DNA from: Kribbella solani
GTDB taxonomy: Bacteria > Actinomycetota > Actinomycetes > Propionibacteriales > Kribbellaceae
Length of the DNA stretch: 64,000 nt
Reading direction: 5' to 3'
NCBI RefSeq assembly: GCF_014205295.1
Contig: NZ_JACHNF010000001.1
Coordinates: 1,178,001 to 1,242,000 of the forward strand
Every line of letters starts with the position of its first letter. The stretch's first letter is position 1. The translations under genes were made by a program, and so were the position numbers. Below the pieces are notes generated by a model, which saw only the letters and a program-made list of their open reading frames with translations, was not told the origin of the DNA and did no database searches. Positions 1 through 8,953 of the stretch are shown here, in pieces.

Positions 1-2
1 TC

Positions 3-506
3 GGTCACGTGATCGTCGACCCGGACGGCCCGGTCTGCTACTGCGGGCGGCGCGGTTGCGTCGGCGAGTCGAGTCAGCCGCGGTACCTGGTGCAGCAGGC
101 GGTCCAGGCCGGAGTGCTTGCCCAGGGCATCGATCTGGACGATCGGCAGGCGGTGGACACGGCGTTCTCGCGGTTGTGCAGGCTGGCCGCGGACGGTTCC
201 GGCGTACCCAGGGACCTCATCGCCACGCTGGCCGGGCGGATCGCGAAGGTGGTCGAAGACATCGCGAACCTGCTCGACCTGGACCGCGTGGTGTTCGGCG
301 GACCGCACTGGGAGCAGCTTGCGCCGGTGCTCGGCGACGCGGTCCGGGCCGCGCTCGACGGGCGGTTCCTGCTCCGGTCGGTACATCCGTTCGAGGTCAC
401 CGGTACGGCGCTCGGCGCGGACGTCGGCGCGATCGGCGCCGGCAGCCTGGTACTGGATCAGACGTTCTCTCCCAACCCCTCGTTGGCACTTGTCGGTGAA
501 AGGTGA
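3..506 (+). CDS. ROK family protein, C-terminal part (5' end outside window)
   Basis: The reading frame is open from the first bases, so the N-terminus lies upstream of the window. The visible part starts at the ROK cysteine cluster (CYCGRRGCVGE), the zinc-binding CxCGxxGCxE motif of ROK sugar kinases and NagC/XylR-type repressors. It then follows the ROK C-terminal fold, including LDLDRVVFGGP, which corresponds to the family's 'NP..IVLGG' segment. Whether it is a kinase or a repressor cannot be told, because the part that would carry a helix-turn-helix or the ATP-binding DxGxT motif is missing. The stop is 7 bp before the GH125 alpha-mannosidase start, so the two are probably co-transcribed. 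That context suggests control of, or phosphorylation in, mannoside use (inference). Confidence 0.85.
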   Translation, partial: GHVIVDPDGPVCYCGRRGCVGESSQPRYLVQQAVQAGVLAQGIDLDDRQAVDTAFSRLCRLAADGSGVPRDLIATLAGRIAKVVEDIANLLDLDRVVFGGPHWEQLAPVLGDAVRAALDGRFLLRSVHPFEVTGTALGADVGAIGAGSLVLDQTFSPNPSLALVGER

Positions 507-513
507 TGTGTTC

Positions 514-1782
514 ATGATCGACCCCGAGGTCCTCGCCCGCGCCACGGCGGCCGTCCAGCGGGCCACCGGCGACGAGACGATCGCGGCGATGTTCCGGCGC
601 TCGATGGCCGAGAACCTGCCCGCGGTCGCGGAGCGGCTGCCGGACGGGACCACGTTCGTGCTCACCGGCGACATCCCGGCGATGTGGCTGCGTGACTCGG
701 CCGCGCAGCTGCGCCCGTATCTGCTGCTGTGCAAGGACGATCCGGGGTTGCAGGACGTACTGATCGGGGTGCTGCACCGGCAGCTCGAGTACGTGGTGCT
801 CGACCCGTACGCGAATGCGTTCAACCAGGAAGCGAACGGCGCCGGGCACGTCACCGACGAGACCGAGATGTCGCCGTGGGTGTGGGAGCGGAAGTACGAG
901 ATCGACTCGCTGTGCTTCCCGCTCGAGCTGGCGTACCGGCTGTGGCGGATCACCGGGCGCGCGGACGTGATCGACCAGCGGTACCGCGCCGCCGCCGAGG
1001 CGATCGTCGAGCTGTGGACGGTGGAGCAGGACCACGAAGCGCGGTCGCCGTACCGGTTCCAGCGGCATGACGACCGGCCGTCGGACACGCTGGTACGGGA
1101 TGGGCGTGGGCGGTTGACGCGGCCGACCGGGATGTCGTGGAGCGCGTTCCGGCCCAGTGACGACGCGACCGAGCTGGGATTCAACGTACCCGGCAACATG
1201 TTCGCGTCGGTGGTGCTCGGGTACTTGCAGGAGATCGCCACCGAGGTGCTCCGGGACGAGCCGCTCGCGGACCGCGCGAAGGCGCTGAAGGCGGAGATCG
1301 ACGAGGGGATCGGGCAGCACGGCACTGTCGATCATCCCGTCCACGGGCGGGTGTTCGCGTACGAGGTCGACGGGCTGGGTGCTGCCCTGCTGATGGACGA
1401 CGCGAACATGCCGAGCTTGCTGGGAATCCCGCTGACCGGTTACGCGGCCGCCGACGATCCGACCTACCTGGCGACCCGCAACCTCTTGCTAAGTCCCGAA
1501 AACCCCTACTACTACAGCGGAACCGCCGCGGCCGGCATCGGCAGCCCGCACACGCCCCCGCGCTACATCTGGCACATCGCGCTGGCCGTCCAGGGCATCT
1601 CCAGTACGGCCCCCGCCGAACGTCAGCACCTCCTCGAACTACTCCGAGACACCACCGGCGACACCGGCCACATGCACGAAGGCTTCGACGTGGACGACCC
1701 CACCCAGTACACCCGCGAGTGGTTCTCCTGGGCCAACGCCATGTTCTGCGAACTAGCCCTGGTGCACGCTGGTCTCGGGTAA
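514..1782 (+). CDS. GH125 exo-alpha-1,6-mannosidase (DUF1237 family)
   Basis: A 422-residue protein matching the length and motifs of glycoside hydrolase family 125, metal-independent exo-alpha-1,6-mannosidases that trim mannan or N-glycan mannose. Recognisable blocks are TGDIPAMWLRDSAAQLRPY near the N-terminus, ETEMSPWVWERKYEIDSL in the middle and HEGFDVDDPTQYTREWFSW near the C-terminus, an (alpha/alpha)6-barrel pattern. The frame is open much further upstream, but the ATG at 514 is chosen because AGGTGA lies 8-13 bp before it and the homologous sequence begins there. No signal peptide is visible, so a cytoplasmic enzyme acting on imported oligosaccharides is likely. The last 300 bp become markedly A+C-rich on the coding strand. 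It follows the ROK gene at 7 bp. Confidence 0.9.
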   Translation: MIDPEVLARATAAVQRATGDETIAAMFRRSMAENLPAVAERLPDGTTFVLTGDIPAMWLRDSAAQLRPYLLLCKDDPGLQDVLIGVLHRQLEYVVLDPYANAFNQEANGAGHVTDETEMSPWVWERKYEIDSLCFPLELAYRLWRITGRADVIDQRYRAAAEAIVELWTVEQDHEARSPYRFQRHDDRPSDTLVRDGRGRLTRPTGMSWSAFRPSDDATELGFNVPGNMFASVVLGYLQEIATEVLRDEPLADRAKALKAEIDEGIGQHGTVDHPVHGRVFAYEVDGLGAALLMDDANMPSLLGIPLTGYAAADDPTYLATRNLLLSPENPYYYSGTAAAGIGSPHTPPRYIWHIALAVQGISSTAPAERQHLLELLRDTTGDTGHMHEGFDVDDPTQYTREWFSWANAMFCELALVHAGLG

Positions 1783-1866
1783 CCCCACCAACAACTCTGC
1801 CGCGCGCCGCAGCCGCCGCCCCGCGTCACCTTGGGGGAGTGCATGCACCTACCACGGCCGGAGTAC

Positions 1867-2292
1867 TCAGGTACTGGGACTGCTCTCCAGGCGCTGGGTA
1901 TCTCCGACTGCTAGTGCATCAGCTACGTGCTGCACTCCAGCGCGGATGAGGTTGCCATAGCCGTCGTCGGGTAGCTGGCCGAGGTGTTCGCGGGCGAGCA
2001 GCAGGTGCTGGTGGGCGAGTTCGGCTTGTTGCAGGCGGCGGTAGTCGTCGGCGAGGTTGAGGTGGAGTGACGGTAACCACAGCTCGTCCTCCACCGCCTC
2101 CAGCGCCCGTAGGTCCCAGCTGAGTTCGTCGGCCGTCTCGTCCTGCACATCTGCCAGGTAATGCGCGATGACACACCGCGCCTGCTGGTCATTGGCTGAC
2201 TCCCAGAACAGGGTCAACCGCTCGCGAGCAGCAGCGCGATCGCCTGATCGGCCAAGCTCCACCGCGGCCATGATGTCTTCCAGATGCTCCAT
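1867..2292 (-). CDS. Small all-helical hypothetical protein (TPR-like)
   Basis: A 141-residue protein with the alternating small/large residue pattern of TPR-type helical hairpins (RERLTLFWESANDQQ, LHLNLADDYRRLQQAELAHQ). There is no signal peptide or membrane segment. The family is not recognised with certainty; small proteins of this kind that track work load or ageing of helices are common next to regulators in actinobacteria. It starts 34 bp downstream of the NarL-type response regulator on the same strand and may be the last gene of that operon. It faces the GH125 gene convergently. No catalytic motif is seen, so a protein-binding role is the only reasonable guess. Confidence 0.6.
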   Translation of the reverse strand: MEHLEDIMAAVELGRSGDRAAARERLTLFWESANDQQARCVIAHYLADVQDETADELSWDLRALEAVEDELWLPSLHLNLADDYRRLQQAELAHQHLLLAREHLGQLPDDGYGNLIRAGVQHVADALAVGDTQRLESSPST

Positions 2293-2326
2293 GCCGACCA
2301 GCCTCGGCCTTGCACCTACTAGAGGG

Positions 2327-2992
2327 TCAACCCAGCCAGCCGGGGCGGACCAGGCCGGTTTGGTAGGCGAGTACTACCAGTTGGGCGCGGTCGCGTACGC
2401 CGAGTTTGATCATGGCTCGGCTGACGTGGGTTTTGGCGGTTGCCGGGCTGAGTACGAGCCGGGCGGCGATCTCGTCGTTGGACAAGCCCTCGCCGACCAG
2501 AGCGACGATCTCCTTCTCGCGTTCAGTCAGTACGTCCAGCTCCTTGCTGGCATGGGGCTGTCGGCTGCGCGACGCGAACTCGGCCACCAGCGTCCGTGTC
2601 ACCCCAGGTGACAGCAGCGCATCACCCCGCGCGACAACCCGTACCGCCTGCAACAGCTCGACCGGCTCGGTGTCCTTCACCAAGAACCCACTCGCCCCGA
2701 CCCGCAGCGCCTCGAACACGTACTCGTCCAGATCGAACGTAGTCAGGATCACCACGTGTACGCCGGCCAGCTCCGGGTCCGCGCCGATCTCCCGGGTGGC
2801 CTCCAATCCGTCGGTCCCGGGCATCCGGATGTCCATCAGCACCACATCCGGCTTCTCGGCCCGCGCCACCACTACCGCCTCGGCGCCGTCCGACACTTCA
2901 CCGATCACCGTGATGTCGTCCTCGGCGTTCAGCAGCGACCGGAACCCGGCTCGTACCAACGCCTGATCGTCCGCCAGCAGCACCCTGATCAT
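2327..2992 (-). CDS. NarL/FixJ-type response regulator (second of a tandem pair)
   Basis: A 221-residue two-domain regulator. The receiver domain has the acidic pair at D8-D9, phospho-acceptor D54 (VLMDIRMP), a Thr switch in ILTTFD and Lys in FLVKD. The C-terminal LuxR helix-turn-helix begins at LTEREKEIVALVGEGLSNDEIA. It starts 9 bp after the stop of another NarL regulator (3002-3661) that is already paired with a kinase. The locus is therefore kinase-regulator-regulator. This second regulator may share that kinase, or be the missing partner of the unpaired NarL-type kinase at 10737-11876. The second idea is inference from gene counting. Confidence 0.93.
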   Translation of the reverse strand: MIRVLLADDQALVRAGFRSLLNAEDDITVIGEVSDGAEAVVVARAEKPDVVLMDIRMPGTDGLEATREIGADPELAGVHVVILTTFDLDEYVFEALRVGASGFLVKDTEPVELLQAVRVVARGDALLSPGVTRTLVAEFASRSRQPHASKELDVLTEREKEIVALVGEGLSNDEIAARLVLSPATAKTHVSRAMIKLGVRDRAQLVVLAYQTGLVRPGWLG

Positions 2993-3001
2993 GCCGGGAG
3001 C

Positions 3002-3661
3002 CTATGCCAGCCCCGCGTCATGGGCGAGCAGCGCGATCTGGGTCCGGTTCCCCAGCTCGAGCTTGGTCAGGATATGCGAGATGTGCGCCTTCACCGTGGC
3101 CAGACTCATGAACAGCTCGGTGGCGATCTGCGCGTTCGCCTTGCCCTGCGCGACGGCCAGCATCACGTCGTACTCGCGAGGTGACAGCCGCTCCAGCTTC
3201 TGCCGCGCGATCGTGTGCGCGTCGGCCTGGGTGGCGGCGCGGTCCATTAGCCGCCGGGTGATCGCGGGGGACAGGATCGGGTCACCGGCCGCGACCCGCC
3301 GGACCGCGTCGACGATCTGCGGCGGCGGCGTGTCCTTGAGCAGGAACCCACTGGCCCCGGCGCGCAGCGCGTGCAGCACGTTCTCGTCGGTGTCGAACGT
3401 GGTCAGCACCACGACTTCCGGCGGGTTGGTCCGCGCCCGCAGCCGCTTGGTCGCGACGATGCCGTCCACGCGCGGCATCCGCAGATCCATCAGTACGACA
3501 TCGGGGAAGTGCGCGTCGACGGCGGCAGGTACCTCGTCGCCGTCCGCGGCCTGGCCGACAACGGAGATCCCGTTCGCTCCGTCGAGCATCATCTCCAGGC
3601 TGGCGCGGACCAGTGCGTCGTCGTCCACCACCAGGACCCGGATACCAGGCTGTTCATTCAT
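3002..3661 (-). CDS. NarL/FixJ-type response regulator
   Basis: A 219-residue regulator with receiver domain (acidic residues at 13-15, phospho-acceptor D59 in VLMDLRMP, VLTTFDT switch, Lys in FLLKD) and a C-terminal LuxR-type helix-turn-helix (LSPREYDVMLAVAQGKANAQIA). The frame is open upstream to about 3730, but the ATG at 3661 (MNEQPGIRVLVVDDD) is the sensible start because the receiver domain begins there. It overlaps the last 8 bp of the kinase gene 3654-4811, so translation is coupled and the two form a cognate pair. Confidence 0.95.
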   Translation of the reverse strand: MNEQPGIRVLVVDDDALVRASLEMMLDGANGISVVGQAADGDEVPAAVDAHFPDVVLMDLRMPRVDGIVATKRLRARTNPPEVVVLTTFDTDENVLHALRAGASGFLLKDTPPPQIVDAVRRVAAGDPILSPAITRRLMDRAATQADAHTIARQKLERLSPREYDVMLAVAQGKANAQIATELFMSLATVKAHISHILTKLELGNRTQIALLAHDAGLA

Positions 3662-4811
3662 GGGGCCACGGTAGCGAGGCCTGGAGGCGAAAGCCGCCAC
3701 CGGGCACCCGTCCGTGGTCCAGCGTGCCACCGGCCAGCTGTACGCGCTCGGTCAGTCCGACGAGTCCGGTCCCGCTGCCCGGCGCCAGCGGCGTGCCGTT
3801 CACGGCGGGGTTGGTCAGCTCGATCCGCAACCCGTCGCCAGGCCGGCCTGTCACCAGCACCGTCACCGGGTGACCGGCGGCATGTTTGCGCGCGTTCGTC
3901 AGCCCTTCCTGGACGATCCGGTACGCCGTACGCCCCGTTGCGGGCGGCAACGAAGCGGAGTCGGCCACCCGGTCGTCGTACGCGACCGCGGTCCCGGCGT
4001 CGCGTGACTCGTCGACCAGCGCGCGCAGATCGCCGAACGTCGGCTGCGGCCGCCCGCCAGGCAGATCTTCGAGGTCCGTGTCGTCGCGGAGCACGCTGAT
4101 CACCTCACGCAACTCGTCCAGGGCCTGGTGTACGCCGGTCCGGATCACGCCGGCCGCCTTCGCGAGCTTCGCGGGCGACGAGTCCGGCCGGTACTCGAGC
4201 GCGCCCGCGTACGTGGCCAGCAGGGACAACCGGTGCGCGAGTACGTCATGCATCTCGCGCGCCATCTTCGTACGCTCCAAGGTCCGTGCTTCCGCGACCC
4301 GGCGACCTTGCTCGGCCTCCGCGCGGACGGCGCGATCACGCAACGACATCAGCAACTGCTGCCGCGCCTGCGCGCCCTGGCCCCAACCGAGCAGGCCCGC
4401 GTGGACGACGACGTCGAGGACCGCGAACCAGAAGTACGGCAACCCCTCGATCGGTTGCCGAAGGCCCTGAATCAGATGCGCGACCGTACCGGCCGCCGCG
4501 ACCAGGATCGCGGTACGCCACGGCCGCCGCAGCGCGACGTTGAGCGTCGCGGCGGTGGACGGCGGGGTGGCGGCGGGGGAGAAGACCGCGAGGACGGCAA
4601 GCGCGAGCGCGCCGGTCACCGGCCGGCGGACGATGACCGGAATCAGCGCGATCGAAAGCACCCCGGCCGTGATGTCGAGCCACAGGAACTGCCGGTGCCC
4701 CGGGTCGGACCATCGCCCGACGATCGTCATCACCACGAGTACGCCGAGCGACACGGTCGCGATCAGGTCGACCCGCTTCGACGGCTTCGGTGGCGTGCAC
4801 AACTCCTCCAT
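3654..4811 (-). CDS. NarL-type sensor histidine kinase (HisKA_3)
   Basis: A membrane kinase with several N-terminal hydrophobic segments and no evident extracellular domain, as in DesK- or LiaS-like intramembrane sensors. A coiled linker leads to the HisKA_3 dimerisation domain with phospho-acceptor His in REMHDVLAHRLSLLA. The HATPase_c domain follows (N-box IVQEGLTNARKHA, G-box GSGTGLVGLTERV). The ATG at 4811 (MEELCTPPK) is preferred over the longer frame because the upstream residues are unlike the family. Its 3' end overlaps the regulator gene 3002-3661 by 8 bp. The stimulus is unknown. Confidence 0.92.
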   Translation of the reverse strand: MEELCTPPKPSKRVDLIATVSLGVLVVMTIVGRWSDPGHRQFLWLDITAGVLSIALIPVIVRRPVTGALALAVLAVFSPAATPPSTAATLNVALRRPWRTAILVAAAGTVAHLIQGLRQPIEGLPYFWFAVLDVVVHAGLLGWGQGAQARQQLLMSLRDRAVRAEAEQGRRVAEARTLERTKMAREMHDVLAHRLSLLATYAGALEYRPDSSPAKLAKAAGVIRTGVHQALDELREVISVLRDDTDLEDLPGGRPQPTFGDLRALVDESRDAGTAVAYDDRVADSASLPPATGRTAYRIVQEGLTNARKHAAGHPVTVLVTGRPGDGLRIELTNPAVNGTPLAPGSGTGLVGLTERVQLAGGTLDHGRVPGGGFRLQASLPWPHE

Positions 4812-4864
4812 GCCGCCGAGAGTAGGCGCCACCACCCTCGTTCCACCACCGACCAAAGTCGAAG

Positions 4865-5554
4865 CTACAACTGCGCGGCCCGGTAGAACCCCCGGATGTG
4901 CGCGGCCACCAACTCACCAGCCCGCTCCGCCTCGCCACCGCGTACCGCGTCGAGGATCTCCCGGTGCTCGGCCCGTAGACCAACCGCCGTCGCTTCCCAG
5001 TCCGGCAGGTTGGGTACGGCCGCCAGCACGTACTCGTGAATCGCCGACCGCAACGACGTCATCACCGCGGCGATCAGCACATTCCCAGCCAGGCCTGCCA
5101 GCGCGACATGGAACTCCGCGTCGAGCAGATGGAACTCCTCCGGTGACAGCTCGGTGTTGTCCATCCGGTCGAGCAGCTCTTCGGCAACCTTGAGCTCATC
5201 CGCGGCGAGCTCCCGCCCGGCCGCCTCCCGCGCCGACCACGACTCCAGCAGCAACCGGGTCTGCACGACATCACCCATCGGCAGGTGGTTGGTTGCCAGG
5301 TGCAACCTCAGCACCGCGGTCAGTGGTGAGACGGGCTCGGCCACGATCACCGCGCCAGCATCCGGCCCGGAGCCGGTCGCGGTTCGTACCACGCCCATCG
5401 CCTCCAGTACCCGGACTGCCTCCCGCACCGACGGCCGGCTGATCCCGAGCTGCTCCGCCAGCACCCGTTCGCCGGGTAACCGCTCCCCGATCCGCAACCG
5501 GCCGGCGGCCAGATCCCCTTCGACCCGATGCAGGACCAGCTCGTAGTTCTTCAC
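4865..5554 (-). CDS. GntR family regulator, FadR subfamily (lactate-operon type)
   Basis: A 229-residue repressor with an N-terminal winged helix ([31 protein letters not shown]) and a C-terminal all-helical FCD effector domain ([14 protein letters not shown] and [18 protein letters not shown] carry the metal/effector residues). A GTG start at 5554 ([15 protein letters not shown]) fits the family start; the frame reads far upstream through the divergent gene, but that part is a shadow. It is divergent from an FMN-dependent alpha-hydroxy-acid dehydrogenase, with two perfect 15-bp palindromes of FadR/LldR type in the 72-bp gap. It is therefore most likely a lactate- or hydroxy-acid-responsive LldR-like repressor of that gene and of itself. 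Confidence 0.9.
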   Translation of the reverse strand: MKNYELVLHRVEGDLAAGRLRIGERLPGERVLAEQLGISRPSVREAVRVLEAMGVVRTATGSGPDAGAVIVAEPVSPLTAVLRLHLATNHLPMGDVVQTRLLLESWSAREAAGRELAADELKVAEELLDRMDNTELSPEEFHLLDAEFHVALAGLAGNVLIAAVMTSLRSAIHEYVLAAVPNLPDWEATAVGLRAEHREILDAVRGGEAERAGELVAAHIRGFYRAAQL

Positions 5555-5571
5555 GCGGACAACTGTAGCTG

Positions 5572-5586
5572 TGTGGTCGGACCACA
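5572..5586. promoter_or_regulatory. GntR/FadR-type operator 1
   Basis: TGTGGTCGGACCACA is a perfect 15-bp palindrome (centre 5579) with the TGGTCnnACCA half-site pattern of FadR/LldR-type regulators. It lies between the divergent GntR gene and the dehydrogenase, 18 bp upstream of the GntR start. Confidence 0.8.
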
Positions 5587-5594
5587 GGGTAGGG

Positions 5595-5609
5595 TGTGGT
5601 CCGACCACA
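5595..5609. promoter_or_regulatory. GntR/FadR-type operator 2
   Basis: TGTGGTCCGACCACA is a perfect palindrome and the exact reverse complement of operator 1. The centres (5579 and 5602) are 23 bp apart, about two helical turns, so two dimers would sit on one face of the DNA. It ends 17 bp before the dehydrogenase ATG. Confidence 0.8.
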
Positions 5610-5626
5610 CGAAGCCGGGAGTTGTG

Positions 5627-6838
5627 ATGACCGATCGCCAGATGCCCAAATGGTCCGAGCTGAAGCCGCTGCTGCGGCCGAAGCCGGTCACGGTGAACCC
5701 GACCGAGCGGCGGCTGGACAAGGCGCTGACGATCGCCGACCTGCGCGCGATCGCGAAACGCCGGACGCCGCGCTCGGTGTTCGACTACACCGACGGCGCC
5801 GCCGAGGCCGAGATCAGCCTGCGCCGGGCCCGGCGGCTGTTCGCCGAGATGGAGCTGCAGCCGTCGATCCTGCGGGACGTGTCGGCGATCGACCTCGGCA
5901 CCTCGATCCTGGGCAGTCGCTCCGAGCTGCCGTTCGCGTTCGCGCCGACCGGTTTCACCCGGATGATGAACCACGAGGGCGAGAGCGCGGTGGTGAAGGT
6001 CGCGGCGGACGCCGGCATCCCGTACGCGCTGTCCACGATGGGCACCACCTCGATCGAGGACGTCGCCGCCGCCGCGCCGGACGCGCGCAAGTGGTTCCAG
6101 CTGTACGTGTGGAAGGACCGCGACGCCGGCGAGGACCTGGTCAAGCGCTCCGCCGCCGCCGGGTACGAAGCACTGATGCTGACCGTCGACGTACCGGTCG
6201 CCGGCGCCCGGCTCCGCGATGTCCGCAACGGGTTCACGATCCCGCCTTCGCTCACCGCGAAGACGGTGCTGGACGCGTCGATGCACCCCGCCTGGTGGGC
6301 CAACCTGCTGACGACCCGGCCGCTGACGTTCGCGTCGCTGTCCAGCTGGGACGGCACGGTCGCCGAGCTGCTCGACAAGCTGTTCGACCCGACGATGACG
6401 ATCGACGACCTGAACTGGCTGCGGTCGATCTGGGACGGCCCGCTGATCGTGAAGGGCATCCAGACCGTCGAGGACGCCCGCCGCGTGGTCGACGCCGGCG
6501 CGGACGCGGTCGTGCTGTCCAACCACGGCGGCCGCCAGCTGGACCGCGCGCCGACACCGCTGCGGATCCTCCCGGACGTACGCAAGGCGGTCGGTGGCGA
6601 CGCGGAGATCTACCTCGACACCGGCATCATGTCCGGCGCGGACATCGTCGCCGCGATCGCCCTCGGCGCGGACGCCTGCCTGGTCGGCCGCGCGTACCTG
6701 TACGGCCTGATGGCCGGCGGCCGGCGCGGCGTTGCCCGCGCCGCCGAAATCCTGACCAAGGAGGTCCGCCGCACGATGGCCCTACTCGGCGTCTCCAGCG
6801 TCGCCGACCTGAACCCGTCCCACGTCCGCCTGCCCTGA
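5627..6838 (+). CDS. lldD: FMN-dependent alpha-hydroxy-acid (L-lactate) dehydrogenase
   Basis: A 403-residue flavoprotein of the FMN-dependent alpha-hydroxy-acid dehydrogenase family (LldD, LctO, glycolate oxidase), which oxidises L-lactate or similar 2-hydroxy acids to 2-oxo acids. Visible active-site features are the FMN-binding Lys276 (LIVKGI), the catalytic base His300 with Arg303 in SNHGGRQLD, and the flavin phosphate-binding [11 protein letters not shown] and [16 protein letters not shown] segments. The ATG at 5627 has GGGAG about 5 bp upstream. It is probably repressed by the divergent GntR regulator through the two palindromes at 5572-5609. The last 57 bp overlap, convergently, the end of the kinase gene 6782-8260. 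Lactate is the likely substrate from the regulator type; mandelate- or glycolate-type substrates remain possible. Confidence 0.9.
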   Translation: MTDRQMPKWSELKPLLRPKPVTVNPTERRLDKALTIADLRAIAKRRTPRSVFDYTDGAAEAEISLRRARRLFAEMELQPSILRDVSAIDLGTSILGSRSELPFAFAPTGFTRMMNHEGESAVVKVAADAGIPYALSTMGTTSIEDVAAAAPDARKWFQLYVWKDRDAGEDLVKRSAAAGYEALMLTVDVPVAGARLRDVRNGFTIPPSLTAKTVLDASMHPAWWANLLTTRPLTFASLSSWDGTVAELLDKLFDPTMTIDDLNWLRSIWDGPLIVKGIQTVEDARRVVDAGADAVVLSNHGGRQLDRAPTPLRILPDVRKAVGGDAEIYLDTGIMSGADIVAAIALGADACLVGRAYLYGLMAGGRRGVARAAEILTKEVRRTMALLGVSSVADLNPSHVRLP

Positions 6839-8260
6839 CAACACCGGCACGGTCAGCTGGAAGGTCGATCCGGCACCGAGCGCGGTCCGTAGTACCAGGT
6901 CGCCACCGTGCGCCCGTGCGATGGACCGCGCGATCGCCAGACCCAGCCCGGTACTCGCGCCGGTCGCGTGATTGCGCGATCGATCCGCGCGGTAGAACCG
7001 GTCGAAGACGCGACCGGCCTGCTCCTCGGTGAGACCCTGACCACGGTCCTCGATCTCCAGTACGGCCTGCCCGTCCGACGTACCGACGCCGACCCGGACC
7101 GGGCTACCGGGCGGCGTGTGCGCGACCGCGTTGCCGACCAGGTTGGTGACGACCTGCCGCAGCCGGTCCTCGTCGCCGAGCACCGCGGCGGGACCGGGTA
7201 CGCCGCCGTCTCCGAGGCCGGTCAGCGTGACCGGCCTGGACGGGTCGAGTGCCCGCAGGTCGTGCCGCGCGTCGTTGGCGATCGTGCGCAGATCCATCGG
7301 GGTTCGGTCGAGCTGGCCGTCGGGCGCCTCGTCGAGCTGCGCGAGCAGCAGCAGGTCCTCGGTCAGTCCGGTCAGCCGCGTGGCCTCGCGGTCGATCCGG
7401 CTCATCGCCTCATCGGCATCGGATCCGCCCATCCGGTACAGCTCGGTCGATCCCTTGATCCCGACCAGTGGCGTACGCAGCTCATGGCTGACGTCGGACA
7501 GGAACGTACGCATCCGCGTCTCGGCCGCCGCTCGATCAGTGAAGGCTTGCTCCAGCTGGCCGAGCATCGTGTTCAGTGAGGTCGCCAGGTGGCCGATCTC
7601 GGTTCGCGGCGCGGCGATGCCCGGTACACGTCTCGTCAGGTCACCTTCGGCGATCGCGGCCGCGGTGTGCTCGATCCGGCGAAGTGGCCGCAGGCCGCGT
7701 CCGAGCGCCCACCAGCCGACGGCGGTCAACAGGACGAGCAGCGCGGCACCGGTGATCAGGCTGCTGGTCCGCAGTTGGGTGATGGTCGCGTCGGCATCAG
7801 TGAGTGGCGCCGCGGCGACCACAGTGCCACTCCAGCCGACCCCTCGCCTCGCTAGTGCCCGCCACCGGCCCGGTCCGTTGGCCGCGGGCAGAGCTACCGC
7901 GGAGCCATCCGTCGGTAACTTCCGAAGCTCAGCGTCGGTAGGAAAGGAGGCGGCGGCAACGCGGGACGAGCGGAGCATCCCGATGATCGATCCGTTCGCG
8001 TCCAGGTACGCCAGGTAGGGTGCGCCGATCAGGTCGAGCGCGGGGTCGATCAGCTGTGGCCGCTCGGGTTGGTTCGGCTGCGGACCGCCCGGCGACACCT
8101 GCGCGATGATCTCGGTGAACGACCGCAACTGACTGTCGAGCCGGTTCAGCTGATAGCGCTCCAGCTGGTGCGACACGACCGCGCTGATGAGGCTGAGCCC
8201 GGCGAGCAGCAACCCGGTGGTCAGTAGCAGCAGCCGGGCGCGCAGTGACAGCTTCCTCAT
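6782..8260 (-). CDS. OmpR-type sensor histidine kinase
   Basis: A 492-residue kinase: N-terminal transmembrane helix (residues about 8-27), an extracytoplasmic sensor region of about 120 residues, a second membrane helix near 165-185, and a HAMP domain ([19 protein letters not shown]). HisKA with phospho-acceptor His in [13 protein letters not shown] and HATPase_c (N-box [14 protein letters not shown] boxes DRGQGLT and [16 protein letters not shown]) follow. It starts inside the last 4 bp of the response regulator gene (ATGA overlap), so the two are translationally coupled. Its 3' end overlaps lldD by 57 bp on the opposite strand, with no room for a terminator between them. Confidence 0.95.
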   Translation of the reverse strand: MRKLSLRARLLLLTTGLLLAGLSLISAVVSHQLERYQLNRLDSQLRSFTEIIAQVSPGGPQPNQPERPQLIDPALDLIGAPYLAYLDANGSIIGMLRSSRVAAASFPTDAELRKLPTDGSAVALPAANGPGRWRALARRGVGWSGTVVAAAPLTDADATITQLRTSSLITGAALLVLLTAVGWWALGRGLRPLRRIEHTAAAIAEGDLTRRVPGIAAPRTEIGHLATSLNTMLGQLEQAFTDRAAAETRMRTFLSDVSHELRTPLVGIKGSTELYRMGGSDADEAMSRIDREATRLTGLTEDLLLLAQLDEAPDGQLDRTPMDLRTIANDARHDLRALDPSRPVTLTGLGDGGVPGPAAVLGDEDRLRQVVTNLVGNAVAHTPPGSPVRVGVGTSDGQAVLEIEDRGQGLTEEQAGRVFDRFYRADRSRNHATGASTGLGLAIARSIARAHGGDLVLRTALGAGSTFQLTVPVLSGQADVGRVQVGDAGDAE

Positions 8261-8931
8261 GGCTTGGGGGCCCTGAGCACGTAACCGACGCCGTGCACGG
8301 TGTGGATCAGCTTCGGCTCCGCGTCGTCGACCTTGCGCCGCAGGTACGAGATGTACGTGTCCACGATGCTGGTGTCTCCGTTGAAGTCATAGCGCCACAC
8401 CTGCTCAAGGATCTGCGCTTTGGACACGACGCGTCCGGCGTTCTCCATCAGGTACCGGAGCAGGCGGAACTCGGTGGGGGAGACCCGGAGCGGGCTACCG
8501 TCCCGCGTCAGCTGGTGGCCTTCGGCATCAAGTGCGAGACGGCCTGCGGTCAGTACGTCGCTGTGCCGGCCTGTCGTACGCCGCAGCACCGCACGGATGC
8601 GCGCGATCAGCTCCTCGAGGTCGAACGGCTTGGTCACGTAGTCGTCCGCGCCGAGTGACAACCCGTGGATCTTGTCGGCCTGCCCGTCGCGGGCGGTCAG
8701 GAACAGTACGGGCACCGGGCCGTGGTCACGGAGGCGCCGTACGACATCGAAACCGTCCATGTCCGGGAGCATCACGTCCAGCAATACCAGGTCCGGCGGT
8801 TCCGCGACGGCGGCAGTGACCGCTTCGGTAGCGGTCGCTGCCGACGTCACCTCGAAGCCCGCGAACCGCAGCGTCGCCGACAGCAGCTCACGTACCGTCG
8901 CCTCGTCGTCCACCACGAGCAGCCGGGTCAT
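8257..8931 (-). CDS. OmpR/PhoB-type response regulator
   Basis: A 224-residue regulator with receiver domain (acidic D8-D9, phospho-acceptor D52 in VLLDVMLPDMDG, Lys in DYVTKPFD) and an OmpR winged-helix domain (SPTEFRLLRYLMENAGRVVSK; DTYISYLRRKVDD; HTVHGVGYVLR). It overlaps the downstream kinase by 4 bp and lies 22 bp downstream of the ABC permease gene. The regulator/kinase pair may be co-transcribed with the ABC-2 transporter and control it, an arrangement common for stress-responsive exporters. Confidence 0.96.
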   Translation of the reverse strand: MTRLLVVDDEATVRELLSATLRFAGFEVTSAATATEAVTAAVAEPPDLVLLDVMLPDMDGFDVVRRLRDHGPVPVLFLTARDGQADKIHGLSLGADDYVTKPFDLEELIARIRAVLRRTTGRHSDVLTAGRLALDAEGHQLTRDGSPLRVSPTEFRLLRYLMENAGRVVSKAQILEQVWRYDFNGDTSIVDTYISYLRRKVDDAEPKLIHTVHGVGYVLRAPKP

Positions 8932-8953
8932 GATCGCCAGGATAGACAGGTGC

